This document shows positions 1-9,170 of a DNA stretch of 64,000 nucleotides, piece after piece. The translations under genes and the position numbers were made by a program. Where the stretch lies: the NCBI GenBank assembly GCA_038131955.1, contig JAYPQK010000009.1:1-64000 (forward strand), written 5' to 3'. Positions within the stretch are counted from its first letter, which is position 1. The number at the start of each line of letters is the position of its first letter. Origin of the DNA: SHAN690 sp038131955 (GTDB lineage Bacteria; Bacteroidota; Bacteroidia; Flavobacteriales_G; Salibacteraceae). The notes beneath the pieces were generated by a model. It was not told the DNA's origin and ran no database searches. It saw only the letters and a program-made list of their open reading frames with translations.

Positions 1-863
1 ACCCTCCCGGGAATTTTCTTGTGGAAAGATATGAGTTCGTCGGCATCCTTTAGGGTGTCATTGAAATCCTTGAAGATGATGTACTCGAAGGTCACTCGAT
101 TCCGGGTGTTTTTATGGAAGTGGTCCAAAGCTTCTGCCAAGCTTTCCAGGCTGTTTTGCTCATTGATCGGCATGATCTCACTTCGCTTTTGATCGTTAGC
201 CGCATGGAGTGAGAGGGCTAGTCTGAACTTGACCTGGTCTTCGGCTAGCTTCCTGATCATCTTCGAAATGCCAGCGGTTGACACCGTGATACGCTTTGGT
301 GACATCCCCAATCCGATGTCGTTGGTGATGCGGTCGATGCTGGTCAGGACGTTCTTGTAGTTCAAAAGGGGTTCACCCATACCCATGTACACAATGTTGG
401 TCAAGGGTTTTTGATAGTATTTCTCCGCCATTTCCTTCACGGCGAACACTTGGTCGAAGATTTCATCGGGCTCAAGATTCCGTATGCGCTTGAGCTTTCC
501 GGTCGCGCAGAACTTGCAGGTCAAACTGCAGCCTACCTGAGAAGAAATACAGGCGGTCATTCGGTCTCCTGCGGGTATGAGCACACCTTCTACAACACGA
601 CCGTCGTGCAGCTTGAAGGCGAGCTTGACGGTGCCGTCGTCGCTCTGCTGTTCTTCGGCGATGGTGAGTGCGTGAACGGTGAAATGCTCTTCTAAAATAG
701 GTCTGACCTCCTTGGGCAGGTTGGTCATCTCATCGAACGACTTAATGTGTTTTTGCCAAAGCCATTGTTCTACCTGATCCGCACGGAATCGAGGTTGATT
801 GATCGAAGCGAAAAACTCAACGAGCTCTTCGGTACTCAAGGATCGGATGTTCTTTTTGGCCAT
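1..863 (-). CDS. rlmN: 23S rRNA/tRNA adenine-C2 methyltransferase RlmN (3' end outside window)
   Basis: Radical-SAM enzyme that methylates C2 of A2503 in 23S rRNA and of A37 in some tRNAs, in the cytoplasm. My translation from the ATG at 863 begins MAKKNIRSLSTEEL. It shows the radical-SAM cluster motif CSLTCKFC (CxxxCxxC), a following GMGEPLLNY SAM-binding block, and SLHAAND and MPINE, all typical of RlmN. About 287 residues are visible; the C-terminal part, including the second catalytic cysteine, lies left of base 1. It starts 16 bp after the ispD stop on the same strand, so it is probably the last visible gene of the ftsX-to-rlmN operon. The family call is firm. Confidence 0.95.
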   Translation of the reverse strand, partial: MAKKNIRSLSTEELVEFFASINQPRFRADQVEQWLWQKHIKSFDEMTNLPKEVRPILEEHFTVHALTIAEEQQSDDGTVKLAFKLHDGRVVEGVLIPAGDRMTACISSQVGCSLTCKFCATGKLKRIRNLEPDEIFDQVFAVKEMAEKYYQKPLTNIVYMGMGEPLLNYKNVLTSIDRITNDIGLGMSPKRITVSTAGISKMIRKLAEDQVKFRLALSLHAANDQKRSEIMPINEQNSLESLAEALDHFHKNTRNRVTFEYIIFKDFNDTLKDADELISFHKKIPGR

Positions 864-879
864 GGTGCAAAGGTAGGAC

Positions 880-1566
880 TCAGCGCTTGCCCTTCTTCTT
901 GCCACCTCCCATCAATGCCTCCGCAATAAGCAGATCTCCGGGAGTCGTGATCTTCAAATTGGTTTCCTCGCCGTCTATCAGGTGGACTACATGGCCACCC
1001 TGTTCAAACACGGTCGCATCATCTGTGAATGCGGCGTTGTCCTTGGCTTCGTAGCAAGGGCGCAACTTATCCATGGCAAAGCACTGAGGTGTTTGCACGG
1101 CCATCATACCGGTTCGATCTACCACTTCACTTTGGTCGTCTTTCACTCTTCGCAGACTCTGTGTAACCCGCACTACCGGAAGAGCCGAGCCTTTTTCTGC
1201 CGCTTGTTCGTAACAGGCTTTGATCAATTCCAACGTGACCAGAGGTCTGACTCCATCATGAATTCCTACTATCTTGCAATCGCCGCAGGCGCGAATTCCA
1301 TTCTGAACTGAGAGGTAGCGAGTTGCCCCTCCCTGCACTACGGTGTGCGGAATATCAAAGTCCATTTGAGCGCATAGATTCTTCCAAAACGGGATCTGAT
1401 CTTCGGGGAGCACTAATACGATCTCGATGTCCTCGTAGGCCATGGCAAACCGCTCAAGCGTGTGCATGAGGATGGGAGAGTCCAACAAGAGCATGAACTG
1501 CTTGGGAAGCTCGCTTTGCATTCGAGCACCCTTGCCTCCAGCGACGATGACTGCGCTACGTTTCAC
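880..1566 (-). CDS. ispD: 2-C-methyl-D-erythritol 4-phosphate cytidylyltransferase
   Basis: Transfers CMP to MEP in the non-mevalonate isoprenoid pathway. It therefore helps supply precursors for the undecaprenyl carrier (uppP in the same operon) and for the carotenoids made by the cluster at 46-50 kb. The 228-residue length is normal. The N-terminus carries the nucleotidyltransferase loop AGGKGARMQSELPKQF (about residues 9-24), and the IspD signature HDGVRPLV lies at 103-110. The start is 4 bp after the queA stop, consistent with a tight operon. Stop codon TGA. No oddities seen. Confidence 0.95.
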   Translation of the reverse strand: MKRSAVIVAGGKGARMQSELPKQFMLLLDSPILMHTLERFAMAYEDIEIVLVLPEDQIPFWKNLCAQMDFDIPHTVVQGGATRYLSVQNGIRACGDCKIVGIHDGVRPLVTLELIKACYEQAAEKGSALPVVRVTQSLRRVKDDQSEVVDRTGMMAVQTPQCFAMDKLRPCYEAKDNAAFTDDATVFEQGGHVVHLIDGEETNLKITTPGDLLIAEALMGGGKKKGKR

Positions 1567-1570
1567 GCGA

Positions 1571-2623
1571 TCAACGAAGGATCAGCATGGCGTCGCCATA
1601 ACTGTAGAAGCGGTACTTCTCCTTGATGGCGATCTGATAAGCCTCCATCATTAGGTCATACCCGCCGAAAGCAGCGATCATCATCAGCAAAGTAGACTCA
1701 GGAATATGGAAGTTGGTGATCATCGCATTCGCCACGCTGAAATCGTATGGAGGAAAGATGAACTTGTTGGTCCAGCCATAGTAAGGCTTTAGCTCCTTAT
1801 CTGTAGAGAATGAAGTCTCCATGGCACGCATGGAGGTCGTGCCAACGGCACAAACGCGCTTCTTGTTGCGCTTCGCATTGTTTACTACGTCACAACAAGC
1901 CTCGTTGATCTCAACTTGCTCGGAGTCCATCTTGTGCTTGGTGAGGTCTTCTACTTCCACCGTGCGGAAGGTTCCAAGACCCACATGCAACGTCAACTTT
2001 GCAAAGTCGATCCCTTTCAGCTCGAGGCGCTTCAACAGTTCTCTTGAAAAGTGAAGACCAGCAGTTGGAGCTGCCACGGCACCTTCCTTTTCTGCGTAAA
2101 TGGTTTGGTATCGATCTTCGTCTTCCGGCTCCACATCGCGGTGGATGTATTTCGGAAGAGGTGTATTGCCGAGGCTAATCAAGGTATCGCGGAACTCTTC
2201 ATAGCTTCCGTCAAAAAGGAATCGAAGGGTACGACCTCGAGAGGTGGTATTGTCGATCACCTCGGCAACGAGTGAGTCGTCTTCACCGAAATAAAGCTTA
2301 TTACCAATTCGGATCTTTCTTGCCGGATCTACCAACACATCCCAAAGGCGGCTTTCGCGGTTCAATTCACGCAGAAGGAAGACCTCGATCTTGGCGCCGG
2401 TCTTTTCCTTGTTTCCGTACAAGCGAGCTGGGAACACCTTTGTGTTGTTCAACACCATCACGTCTCCTTCATCAAAATAGTCCACGACATCCTTGAAGAC
2501 CTTGTGCTCGATCTTTCCGGTGGTGGTATCCACGACCATCAACCGCGATTCGTCGCGGTGCTCAGATGGGTATTCTGCAATAAGATCTTTTGGAAGGTCA
2601 AATTTGAACTGGGAAAGCTTCAT
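1571..2623 (-). CDS. queA: tRNA preQ1(34) S-adenosylmethionine ribosyltransferase-isomerase
   Basis: Transfers and isomerises the ribosyl moiety of SAM onto preQ1 at tRNA position 34, giving epoxyqueuosine. The 350-residue full-length protein begins MKLSQFKFDLPKDLIAEYP. It contains the QueA hallmarks VMVLNNTKVFPARL, AAPTAGLHFS, TLHVGLGTF and TTSMRAMET. It sits 70 bp downstream of truB, another tRNA-modification gene. A queuosine-precursor transporter (54255) in the same window fits a functional queuosine pathway. The start is supported by the conserved N-terminus. Confidence 0.96.
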   Translation of the reverse strand: MKLSQFKFDLPKDLIAEYPSEHRDESRLMVVDTTTGKIEHKVFKDVVDYFDEGDVMVLNNTKVFPARLYGNKEKTGAKIEVFLLRELNRESRLWDVLVDPARKIRIGNKLYFGEDDSLVAEVIDNTTSRGRTLRFLFDGSYEEFRDTLISLGNTPLPKYIHRDVEPEDEDRYQTIYAEKEGAVAAPTAGLHFSRELLKRLELKGIDFAKLTLHVGLGTFRTVEVEDLTKHKMDSEQVEINEACCDVVNNAKRNKKRVCAVGTTSMRAMETSFSTDKELKPYYGWTNKFIFPPYDFSVANAMITNFHIPESTLLMMIAAFGGYDLMMEAYQIAIKEKYRFYSYGDAMLILR

Positions 2624-2693
2624 AAATGAATTTCGTTTGAGGTTGCAATTGGCCCTAAGAAAAGGGTTGCAAACTTAATACTTAAAACCACTT

Positions 2694-3407
2694 TTACGAA
2701 GCCTCTTCTTCGTACACTTGATACTGGTGTTCAAGCTCTTCCATGGCACCTTCGATCGTGAAGGCATCTTCGATGTTCCACACCCCTATCTTGGTTCGTC
2801 TCAAAGCGGTCAAATGTGCCCCGGAATCGAGTGCTTGACCATAGTCGTAGGCTAGGCTTCTTACATACGTTCCCTTACTGCAATCCAAGGTGAAATCCAG
2901 ATCAGGGAAGCGTTCAGCATTCACATCGAATCGGTCGATGCGGATCCTGCTGGTCTTCAAGTCGACTTCTTTTCCTTTGCGCGCCAGCTCATAGGCTTTT
3001 TTGCCATCCACCTTCTTTGCTGAGAAGACCGGAGGCATTTGGTCGATCTCCCCAACAAAAGATTTGGCCACGTTTTCCAAGTGAGCTGGATCGTTCTTCG
3101 GGAGGTCAAACGTTTGATCGATCTCCGTTTCGAGGTCGTAAGACGGGGTCGTTGCCCCAAGCCTGATCGTGCCGGTGTACTGCTTGGGCAGGCCCATCAA
3201 TTCGTTGATGGTCTTGGTGTCTTTACCCACGCAAACGATGACCAAGCCTGTCGCCAGCGGGTCTAAAGTGCCGGCATGTCCTACTTTGATCTTCTTTTTA
3301 CCCGTTATCCTTTTCGCGGCATAGCGGATCTTGTTGACGACATCGAAGGAAGTCCACTCGAGCGGCTTGTCGACGAGTAAAGTATGACCAAAAGGGGCTT
3401 TGTCCAT
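2694..3407 (-). CDS. truB: tRNA pseudouridine(55) synthase TruB
   Basis: Isomerises U55 to pseudouridine in the T-loop of tRNAs. The 237-residue protein begins with the family's LLVDKPLEWTSFDVVN block and has the catalytic motif GHAGTLDPLATGL, with the nucleophilic aspartate at about residue 49. Later motifs are FSAKKVDGKKAYELAR and DCSKGTYVRSLAYD. It ends soon after the catalytic domain, so the C-terminal PUA-like region is short, as in other Bacteroidota TruB. It lies 11 bp downstream of uppP, a gene order common in this phylum. Confidence 0.96.
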   Translation of the reverse strand: MDKAPFGHTLLVDKPLEWTSFDVVNKIRYAAKRITGKKKIKVGHAGTLDPLATGLVIVCVGKDTKTINELMGLPKQYTGTIRLGATTPSYDLETEIDQTFDLPKNDPAHLENVAKSFVGEIDQMPPVFSAKKVDGKKAYELARKGKEVDLKTSRIRIDRFDVNAERFPDLDFTLDCSKGTYVRSLAYDYGQALDSGAHLTALRRTKIGVWNIEDAFTIEGAMEELEHQYQVYEEEAS

Positions 3408-3418
3408 GCGCTAGGGGC

Positions 3419-4210
3419 CTATGACCAATGCACGATGATGGCGATGGCGCCTACGATGAAACAGTAAAGGCTGAAGTACTTCAACTGACTCTTTTTCACT
3501 AGATGGATCATCCATCGACATGCGAAAAGTCCTGCGACAAAAGCAGCGAGAGCTCCAACGGCAAGAGGAAGCAGATTGATCGAAGACTCGGTCAGCGCCC
3601 CATCTCCGATGTCTTTGGCCATTTTTCCGAAGATGAGCGGAACCACCATGAGGAAGGAGAAACGCGCGGCTTGTCCTCTGTCGATACCTAGCAACACGCT
3701 AGTAGAAATGGTCGCGCCGCTTCGGCTGATGCCGGGTAGGATAGCAATGGCTTGGGCCACCCCGATGATCATCGCGTCGACATAGCCGACGTTCTTTTCG
3801 GTTTTCTTGGCCTTATCTGCAAGGAAGAGGAGAATGCCGGTCACAATAAGCATGATGCCAACCAAGGTAATCTGCTGAGAAAAAAGCGCCTCGATCTGGT
3901 CGTTGAAAAATAGACCAATCGCTGCCGCCGGGATCATGGAAAGAATGATCTTGACCGAAAAGATCGATTCATCGTTCCACTTGAACTGAAACAATCCACG
4001 AAGGATCTGCATTACATCTTCCCGAAACACGATGACCGTGCTCAGAGCCGTTGCAAAGTGGAGTACTACGGTCATCATAAGGCTTTCCTCTGGCAAGCTG
4101 TTATCGCCCAAGATCGCTTTACTGATCTCAAGGTGGCCACTGCTGCTCACAGGGAGGAATTCTGTCAATCCCTGAATGATACCGAGGATGATCGCCTCTA
4201 GAATGCCCAA
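3419..4210 (-). CDS. uppP: Undecaprenyl-diphosphatase (BacA/UppP family)
   Basis: Integral membrane phosphatase that recycles undecaprenyl pyrophosphate to the monophosphate carrier used for peptidoglycan and other envelope polymers. It is associated with bacitracin resistance. The 263 residues have about eight hydrophobic segments. The first active-site block, IIQGLTEFLPVSSSGH, is at about 11-27, and the second, LPGISRSGATISTSVLLG, is near 158-175. The start is 3 bp after the DUF3098 stop. It ends in TAG directly before truB, so TAG works as a normal terminator codon in this genome. Confidence 0.96.
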   Translation of the reverse strand: MGILEAIILGIIQGLTEFLPVSSSGHLEISKAILGDNSLPEESLMMTVVLHFATALSTVIVFREDVMQILRGLFQFKWNDESIFSVKIILSMIPAAAIGLFFNDQIEALFSQQITLVGIMLIVTGILLFLADKAKKTEKNVGYVDAMIIGVAQAIAILPGISRSGATISTSVLLGIDRGQAARFSFLMVVPLIFGKMAKDIGDGALTESSINLLPLAVGALAAFVAGLFACRWMIHLVKKSQLKYFSLYCFIVGAIAIIVHWS

Positions 4211-4213
4211 CGC

Positions 4214-4444
4214 TTACTTTTTAATGATTCCCCACATCACGATCCCGTATCCGAGAAGGATGGTGATCGGGGCAATGTTCATACGTCGGGGGCTAAACAC
4301 CTCTGGATTGAAGGTTTCTACGTCTTCCGCTCCTCCTCCACTCAGCAGGAAGAAGCCAATGATGACCACAGCAGCTCCGGCTGCGATCAAAATGAAATTG
4401 GTTTTCCCGAGTGGAAAATCCTGCATGTCTTTTTCTTCGCTCAT
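4214..4444 (-). CDS. DUF3098 family small membrane protein
   Basis: A 76-residue protein with two hydrophobic helices (about 14-35 and 54-73) joined by a linker containing FNPEVFSPRRMNIAPITI. This matches the DUF3098 family, which in Bacteroidota sits between ftsX and uppP. The function is unknown; the position suggests an envelope or cell-division role, which is inference from synteny only. It starts 1 bp after the ftsX stop and ends 3 bp before uppP, so the genes are probably co-transcribed. Confidence 0.85.
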   Translation of the reverse strand: MSEEKDMQDFPLGKTNFILIAAGAAVVIIGFFLLSGGGAEDVETFNPEVFSPRRMNIAPITILLGYGIVMWGIIKK

Positions 4445-4445
4445 C

Positions 4446-5324
4446 TCAATACAATTTATCGCTTCTGGTTCGTATGAATTTACGCACGGCCAAGCTGGTA
4501 GAGACCCACGAAATTACAATTCCCAAGACCAATACGATCACAAACAAATAAGCGAGTATTTCGATGTCCTGAAATTGAATGAGATCGGGCAAGTATTGTT
4601 GAGAATAATACATGATACCCATGATCAGAAGGATGGCGATCAAGGCGCTGTAAATGCCGTGAACGATGCCCCGCTGAACGAATGGCTTCCGAATGAATCC
4701 TTGTGTTGCTCCTACCAGTTGCATGCTCTTGATCAAGAAACGCTTACTGTAGATAGAGAGGCGTATGCTGTTGTTAATTAATGCAATGGCTACTACCAAT
4801 AAAAGCAAAGAGAATCCGAGCATCAGAGCTCCGATACGTTGAATGTTGTCTTGTACGATCTGAACGAGCGACTCTTCATAGGTGATCTCCTTGATCTTTG
4901 AGCTTTTGGAAAGCACCGTCTTGATCGAAGCTAGACTGTCTGGGTGAGCGTACTCAGATTGCACCTTTACCTCGATGCTGGCAAGAAGGGGGTTGTAGTC
5001 TAGGTATTCGAGAAAATCCTCGCCGAGGTCGGCCTTCAGTGATTCGGCTGCATCTTCTTTTGAGATATATTCCGTCGAAAGTGCATAGTCAGAAATATCG
5101 ATGGCCTTTTGCAAGCGTTGAACGTCCACATCCTTCACATCGTCATCTAAGTAGATGGTGAAGCCAATGTTTTCCTTGACTTGTTGTCCCAGCTTCTGTG
5201 CATAGAGCATGACCAATCCGAGCAATCCCAAAGTGAAGAGTACCAAGGACACGCTGAGGATCACCGACAGGTAGGACCCACGCAGCCTTCGCCGCTGAAA
5301 ATTTTCTTCCGCCTTCTTTGTCAT
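4446..5324 (-). CDS. ftsX: Cell division protein FtsX (permease-like)
   Basis: Transmembrane partner of the ATPase FtsE. The complex couples division to activation of peptidoglycan hydrolases. The 292-residue protein has a short basic cytoplasmic N-terminus (RRRLRGS), TM1 at about 18-41, and a periplasmic domain with IGFTIYLDDDVKDVDVQ. Three C-terminal membrane segments surround the family block ALINNSIRLSIYSKRFLIKS and MQLVGAT. The length and the four-TM layout are typical. ftsE is not in the window; in Bacteroidota it is often elsewhere. It is the first gene of the operon leading to rlmN; 80 bp separate it from the TPR gene upstream. Confidence 0.93.
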   Translation of the reverse strand: MTKKAEENFQRRRLRGSYLSVILSVSLVLFTLGLLGLVMLYAQKLGQQVKENIGFTIYLDDDVKDVDVQRLQKAIDISDYALSTEYISKEDAAESLKADLGEDFLEYLDYNPLLASIEVKVQSEYAHPDSLASIKTVLSKSSKIKEITYEESLVQIVQDNIQRIGALMLGFSLLLLVVAIALINNSIRLSIYSKRFLIKSMQLVGATQGFIRKPFVQRGIVHGIYSALIAILLIMGIMYYSQQYLPDLIQFQDIEILAYLFVIVLVLGIVISWVSTSLAVRKFIRTRSDKLY

Positions 5325-5404
5325 AGTTCAAACGAAGCTAGCCAAAACCCATCCCAGAGAAATCTGGTCAAAGGAAAGTAACTAACAATGAAAGGTAAGT
5401 AGCG

Positions 5405-7255
5405 CTAAGGCATAAAATCTCCGCGCAAACTTCTGAATCGCTTTCTGGCTTCCACCACGAATAGACTTCCTGGATAGTCCGTCAGGATCTCTTGGTACAC
5501 CTCCATAGCGGCGTTGGTGTTCTTCAATGCCGTTTCGTAGATCCGACCGGCATTGATCAACGCATTGTCTGCTAAGATGTCGGTAGGGTACACTTGCTTT
5601 ACTCGGAGATAGAACCCAACAGCATCCGCATACTGACCCTGCTCCTCTGCGATCATTCCTCTTTGGAATAAGATGTTGTCAGACAGCTCGTGTCCCGGGA
5701 AGTTCTTCTCGATCAAATCAAGCAGGAATAGCGCGCTATCGTACTTGTGCTGGGCGAGCATCAACTCGCTTTTGGCAAAGACACTCAACGCCTCGGTTGT
5801 TGTGTCAAGTCCGGTGTTTTCAGAAATGAAGACTGAAAGCTCCAAGGCATCATTCGCGATCAGTTTCGAGGTACTTCCTTTGAGGACGTCCAGTTGCGCC
5901 TCAGCCCATCCGAAATCGCCCGAATAGAAGAAGACCTTGGCGTTCTTGAGCTTGGCTTCGAAACCGAGTTCATCGTACTTGAAGCGTTTCTCGACCTGTC
6001 CGTAAAGAAGTGATGCGTCCCAGATGTAGTCTGCCAACACATAGATATCTGCCAATTCCATTTTGAGATGTGCGAGGGAGCGCTCATCTAAGCCAGGGAG
6101 ACTGAGTCCGTCCTTGAGCAGCTTGACTGCTTCTTCTATCGCTTTGTTGGAGTACTTGCTTTCGAAGAAGGCTTTTACATGGGCGAAATCCCGGATGATT
6201 TCCCAAGAAGACGCCCTTCGTCCAAATTGTTGCAGCGCATTGTCGTAGTCGGTCAATAGCTTTTGGATCGAAGCTTCTGAGTAAAGCCCGTTCGTCACTT
6301 TTTCCTTCTGCGACTGGAGCAGCCCGATCGTAGCATCCTCGTAGTGGTAGTTCCCCGGTCCCTTTGCTTTGACGTAGGTATACCCGTCGATGGCCACGTT
6401 GTACTGGAAGCTGTTCAGTGCTTTTGCAGCGAGCTCTAAAACACGTTCGCCGTCTTCTTTATTTCGCTTATCCAGGGCCTGGACTTGGATCATGGCTGCT
6501 TCGAATTTGTCCTGCTTGATCAACATCCAGATTAGCATTCGGGCATAGACATCCGACTCCGGATTCTTCTGAACGCGCAACATGAGTTGCTCCTCCAAGA
6601 CGCGGTTGTATTTGTTCTCCTCATCAAATCCGATCACCCGATTCAGCGTGTTCTGAACGCTTTGTAGATAGCCGGTACTTACTTCAAGCACGTCGAGGTA
6701 TTCATTGATCATGCCGACTACATCACCTTGCTGACCGAGCACCTGTGCGATCTGAAAATGAAAGGGGTAGGACTTACCCATGACCTTTCGGGCCTGGTAG
6801 TAGACTCCTAAAGCGCGTTCTGTATCATCGATCTCAGTGAACGACTTTCCCAGATCCAAAATCTGGTTCACCGACGCTTTGGAAACATCCTTGATGATCT
6901 TGTCGAAGTACTTATCTGCCTTCTCTTTGTCGCCTTCACGGATATAGATCTTTCCTACATCTACCTTATATCGGTATACATTGGGGTGCAGTCTGATCTG
7001 GCGTTCAGCGAGTTTTTCCGCCTGCTTCCATTTTTCTAAAGCGAGAAGGCAGTTGAAATAATAACCGTAGTGATCCTCGGTCGGCTGATTGTCGTAGAGG
7101 CGCTCGTAATAGATCGCGGCCTTATCGTATTCACCTTCCCGGTAATAATGGGCAGCGAGTTGTTCGTCAGTTGTTCCCTGAGCCCACAGGGAAGAACCGA
7201 TCAGAAGGAGGATTCCGGTGATCCATGCTTTATGGAGCGATAGGCTCGTCAGCAT
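5405..7255 (-). CDS. Secreted tetratricopeptide-repeat protein
   Basis: A 616-residue protein with a signal peptide (hydrophobic GILLLIGSSLWAQ, likely cleaved after about residue 26). It is followed by many TPR-like helical pairs such as YYREGEYDKAAIYYERLY near the N-terminus and YADAVGFYLRVKQVYP near the C-terminus. This is a periplasmic or surface-facing scaffold; no catalytic motif was seen. Its start overlaps the upstream lipoprotein by 26 bp, and that gene overlaps serS by 4 bp, so the three form one operon. The exact role is unknown. Bacteroidota genomes contain many such TPR proteins in envelope assembly, so that is the best guess. Ends in TAG. Confidence 0.75.
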   Translation of the reverse strand: MLTSLSLHKAWITGILLLIGSSLWAQGTTDEQLAAHYYREGEYDKAAIYYERLYDNQPTEDHYGYYFNCLLALEKWKQAEKLAERQIRLHPNVYRYKVDVGKIYIREGDKEKADKYFDKIIKDVSKASVNQILDLGKSFTEIDDTERALGVYYQARKVMGKSYPFHFQIAQVLGQQGDVVGMINEYLDVLEVSTGYLQSVQNTLNRVIGFDEENKYNRVLEEQLMLRVQKNPESDVYARMLIWMLIKQDKFEAAMIQVQALDKRNKEDGERVLELAAKALNSFQYNVAIDGYTYVKAKGPGNYHYEDATIGLLQSQKEKVTNGLYSEASIQKLLTDYDNALQQFGRRASSWEIIRDFAHVKAFFESKYSNKAIEEAVKLLKDGLSLPGLDERSLAHLKMELADIYVLADYIWDASLLYGQVEKRFKYDELGFEAKLKNAKVFFYSGDFGWAEAQLDVLKGSTSKLIANDALELSVFISENTGLDTTTEALSVFAKSELMLAQHKYDSALFLLDLIEKNFPGHELSDNILFQRGMIAEEQGQYADAVGFYLRVKQVYPTDILADNALINAGRIYETALKNTNAAMEVYQEILTDYPGSLFVVEARKRFRSLRGDFMP

Positions 7256-7802
7256 AGATGATGGATTTGATCGAGTCGACCACAGCGGTCATTTTTGGCT
7301 TCAGCTCACGGTAGCGACTGTCGCTCATTTCGAATTTGTCTTTCAGCTCATCCGTGGCCGACACCAAATTCGCGATCGAGCTTGACTCTGTATTGAAGTA
7401 ACCGTTGAATTCCTCTTCGCTGTAAAAGGAGCCCTTAACGTCTTTCCTGAGGTTGTCCAACTGCTTTCGACTATACCGTAGTTCGTTGTTCACTTGGTTG
7501 TAACGTTCGAGTGATTGCCCTAAGTATTTCTTGGTGCGCATATAGTCACCCAAGATCAATCCGGGAACTCGATCCAGCGTATCCGTGATGTTGTCATAGA
7601 TCCAGGAAGAAGTTCTATCGATGTCTTGCACTCGATTGATGAGGGTCATCGAGTCGATCTCGTTCACCGCTTCTTGCACATAGTTCAAATGAATTCCAAG
7701 ACTGTCAATTCTCTTCAGTCGTTCTTCTTTCACCTGCGTGTTACAAGAGACGGACACAACGACCATGGCGGTCATCATTGAGAAGAGGAAAAGCTGTTTC
7801 AT
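7230..7802 (-). CDS. Hypothetical lipoprotein, helical
   Basis: 190 residues with a lipoprotein signal: MKQLF, a hydrophobic stretch, then VVSVSC with the lipidated cysteine at residue 20. The mature part is charged and mostly predicted helical or coiled, with no recognised catalytic motif. Its ATG overlaps the serS stop (ATGA), and its 3' end overlaps the secreted TPR gene by 26 bp, so it is translationally coupled on both sides. A partnership with the TPR protein is plausible from that arrangement but is inference only. Confidence 0.7.
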   Translation of the reverse strand: MKQLFLFSMMTAMVVVSVSCNTQVKEERLKRIDSLGIHLNYVQEAVNEIDSMTLINRVQDIDRTSSWIYDNITDTLDRVPGLILGDYMRTKKYLGQSLERYNQVNNELRYSRKQLDNLRKDVKGSFYSEEEFNGYFNTESSSIANLVSATDELKDKFEMSDSRYRELKPKMTAVVDSIKSIIYADEPIAP

Positions 7803-9067
7803 CGGATAAATTCAAATTTGGTGTAAGGTACTAATGCAGCAGGAATGCGAATCTGTTCACCGTCGTAGTTGTTCTCCAGCAATGCAGCAACGATGCGTGG
7901 CAAAGCCAAGGCACTTCCGTTCAGCGTATGCGCGAGCTCTTTCTTGCCATCTTCACGTTTGATGCGAAGCTTCATGCGATTCGCTTGGTAGGTCTCAAAG
8001 TTAGATACCGAACTCACCTCGAGCCAGCGATCCTGGCCTGCAGAGAAAACTTCCAAGTCATACGTGAGGGCAGAAGTGAATCCCATGTCGCCGCCACAAA
8101 GTCTGAGCACTCGGTAGGGCAATTCTAACTTCTGAAGCAGGCCTTCTACGTGCTTGACCATTGCTTCTAATGTTTCGTAAGAGTGTTCTGGCTTTTCAAT
8201 TTGAACGATCTCGACCTTATCGAATTGGTGAAGGCGGTTCAATCCTCGTACATCCTTACCATACGATCCGGCTTCTCTTCGGAAACAAGGCGTGTAGCCT
8301 ACATTCTTGATCGGGAGATCACTTTCGTTGATCATTTCGTCACGGTACATATTCGTAATCGGCACCTCCGCTGTTGGGATGAGGAAAAGATCGTCTTCTG
8401 TAGCGTGATACATCTGGCCATCCTTATCCGGTAGTTGGCCCGTGCCGAAACCCGAAGCTTCGTTGATCACCAATGGCGGGATGACCTCTGTGTAACCGGC
8501 AGCCTGCGCTTCATCCAAGAAGAACTGGATCAACGCTCGTTGAAGTTTTGCTCCTTTCCCTGTGTAGATCGGGAATCCTGCCCCGGTGATCTTCACCCCG
8601 GTCTCAAAGTCGATGAGACCATATTTTTCGGTCAACTCCCAGTGGGGGGTGTGGTGTGCACTCACCGTAGCATCACCATGGCTACGCACCTCTTCGTTGT
8701 CATTGCTGTCTTTGCCGGCAGCAACGCTTTCGTGCGGAGCATTTGGAATGGCAGCGAGTTGCTGGACAAGGGTCGCTTCGAGTTCCTTTAGCCTAGCGTC
8801 GAGCTCCTGATTCGCCGTCTTAAGGTCGCTTGTCTTTTCGCGAGCTGCATTGGCTTCGTCGGTCTTGCCTTCTTTAAAAAGCTGTCCGATCACGGCGGCC
8901 ACCTTCTTTGCTTCAGCAAGGTTGCTGTCTAACTCCTGCTGGGTCGACCTGCGCTTTTCGTCGGTGGTTAAGACTTCTTCAATAGACGCTGTTGCGTCGA
9001 TATGACGTTTTTTCAAGGCTGCAATGATCGCGTCCTTGTTTTCTCGAATGTGTGCGATGTGTAGCAT
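7799..9067 (-). CDS. serS: Serine--tRNA ligase
   Basis: Charges tRNA(Ser), and also tRNA(Sec) where present, with serine in the cytoplasm. The 422-residue class II synthetase has a long N-terminal coiled-coil arm at about residues 25-110. The catalytic core shows motif 2 (TPCFRREAGSYGKDVRGLNR) and motif 3 (NGSALALPRIVAALLEN). The start MLHIAHIRENKDAIIAALK matches the usual SerRS N-terminus. It is first in an operon with the lipoprotein and TPR genes. An rpmA terminator (9113-9146) lies between this gene and rpmA. Confidence 0.97.
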   Translation of the reverse strand: MLHIAHIRENKDAIIAALKKRHIDATASIEEVLTTDEKRRSTQQELDSNLAEAKKVAAVIGQLFKEGKTDEANAAREKTSDLKTANQELDARLKELEATLVQQLAAIPNAPHESVAAGKDSNDNEEVRSHGDATVSAHHTPHWELTEKYGLIDFETGVKITGAGFPIYTGKGAKLQRALIQFFLDEAQAAGYTEVIPPLVINEASGFGTGQLPDKDGQMYHATEDDLFLIPTAEVPITNMYRDEMINESDLPIKNVGYTPCFRREAGSYGKDVRGLNRLHQFDKVEIVQIEKPEHSYETLEAMVKHVEGLLQKLELPYRVLRLCGGDMGFTSALTYDLEVFSAGQDRWLEVSSVSNFETYQANRMKLRIKREDGKKELAHTLNGSALALPRIVAALLENNYDGEQIRIPAALVPYTKFEFIR

Positions 9068-9112
9068 ATGAATACTGCGCTAATACTGGTCTTTGGTGAA
9101 ACGAATGAACAT

Positions 9113-9146
9113 AAAAAATCCCGATCTACCGGAGGCAGGATCGGGA
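9113..9146 (-). terminator. Rho-independent terminator after rpmA
   Basis: On the minus strand an 8-bp perfect stem TCCCGATC/GATCGGGA with a 12-nt loop is followed by six Ts. It lies 25 bp beyond the rpmA stop and upstream of serS, so it should end the rplU-rpmA transcript. Confidence 0.8.
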
Positions 9147-9170
9147 CTCGTTATCATTTAACAGCGGGTC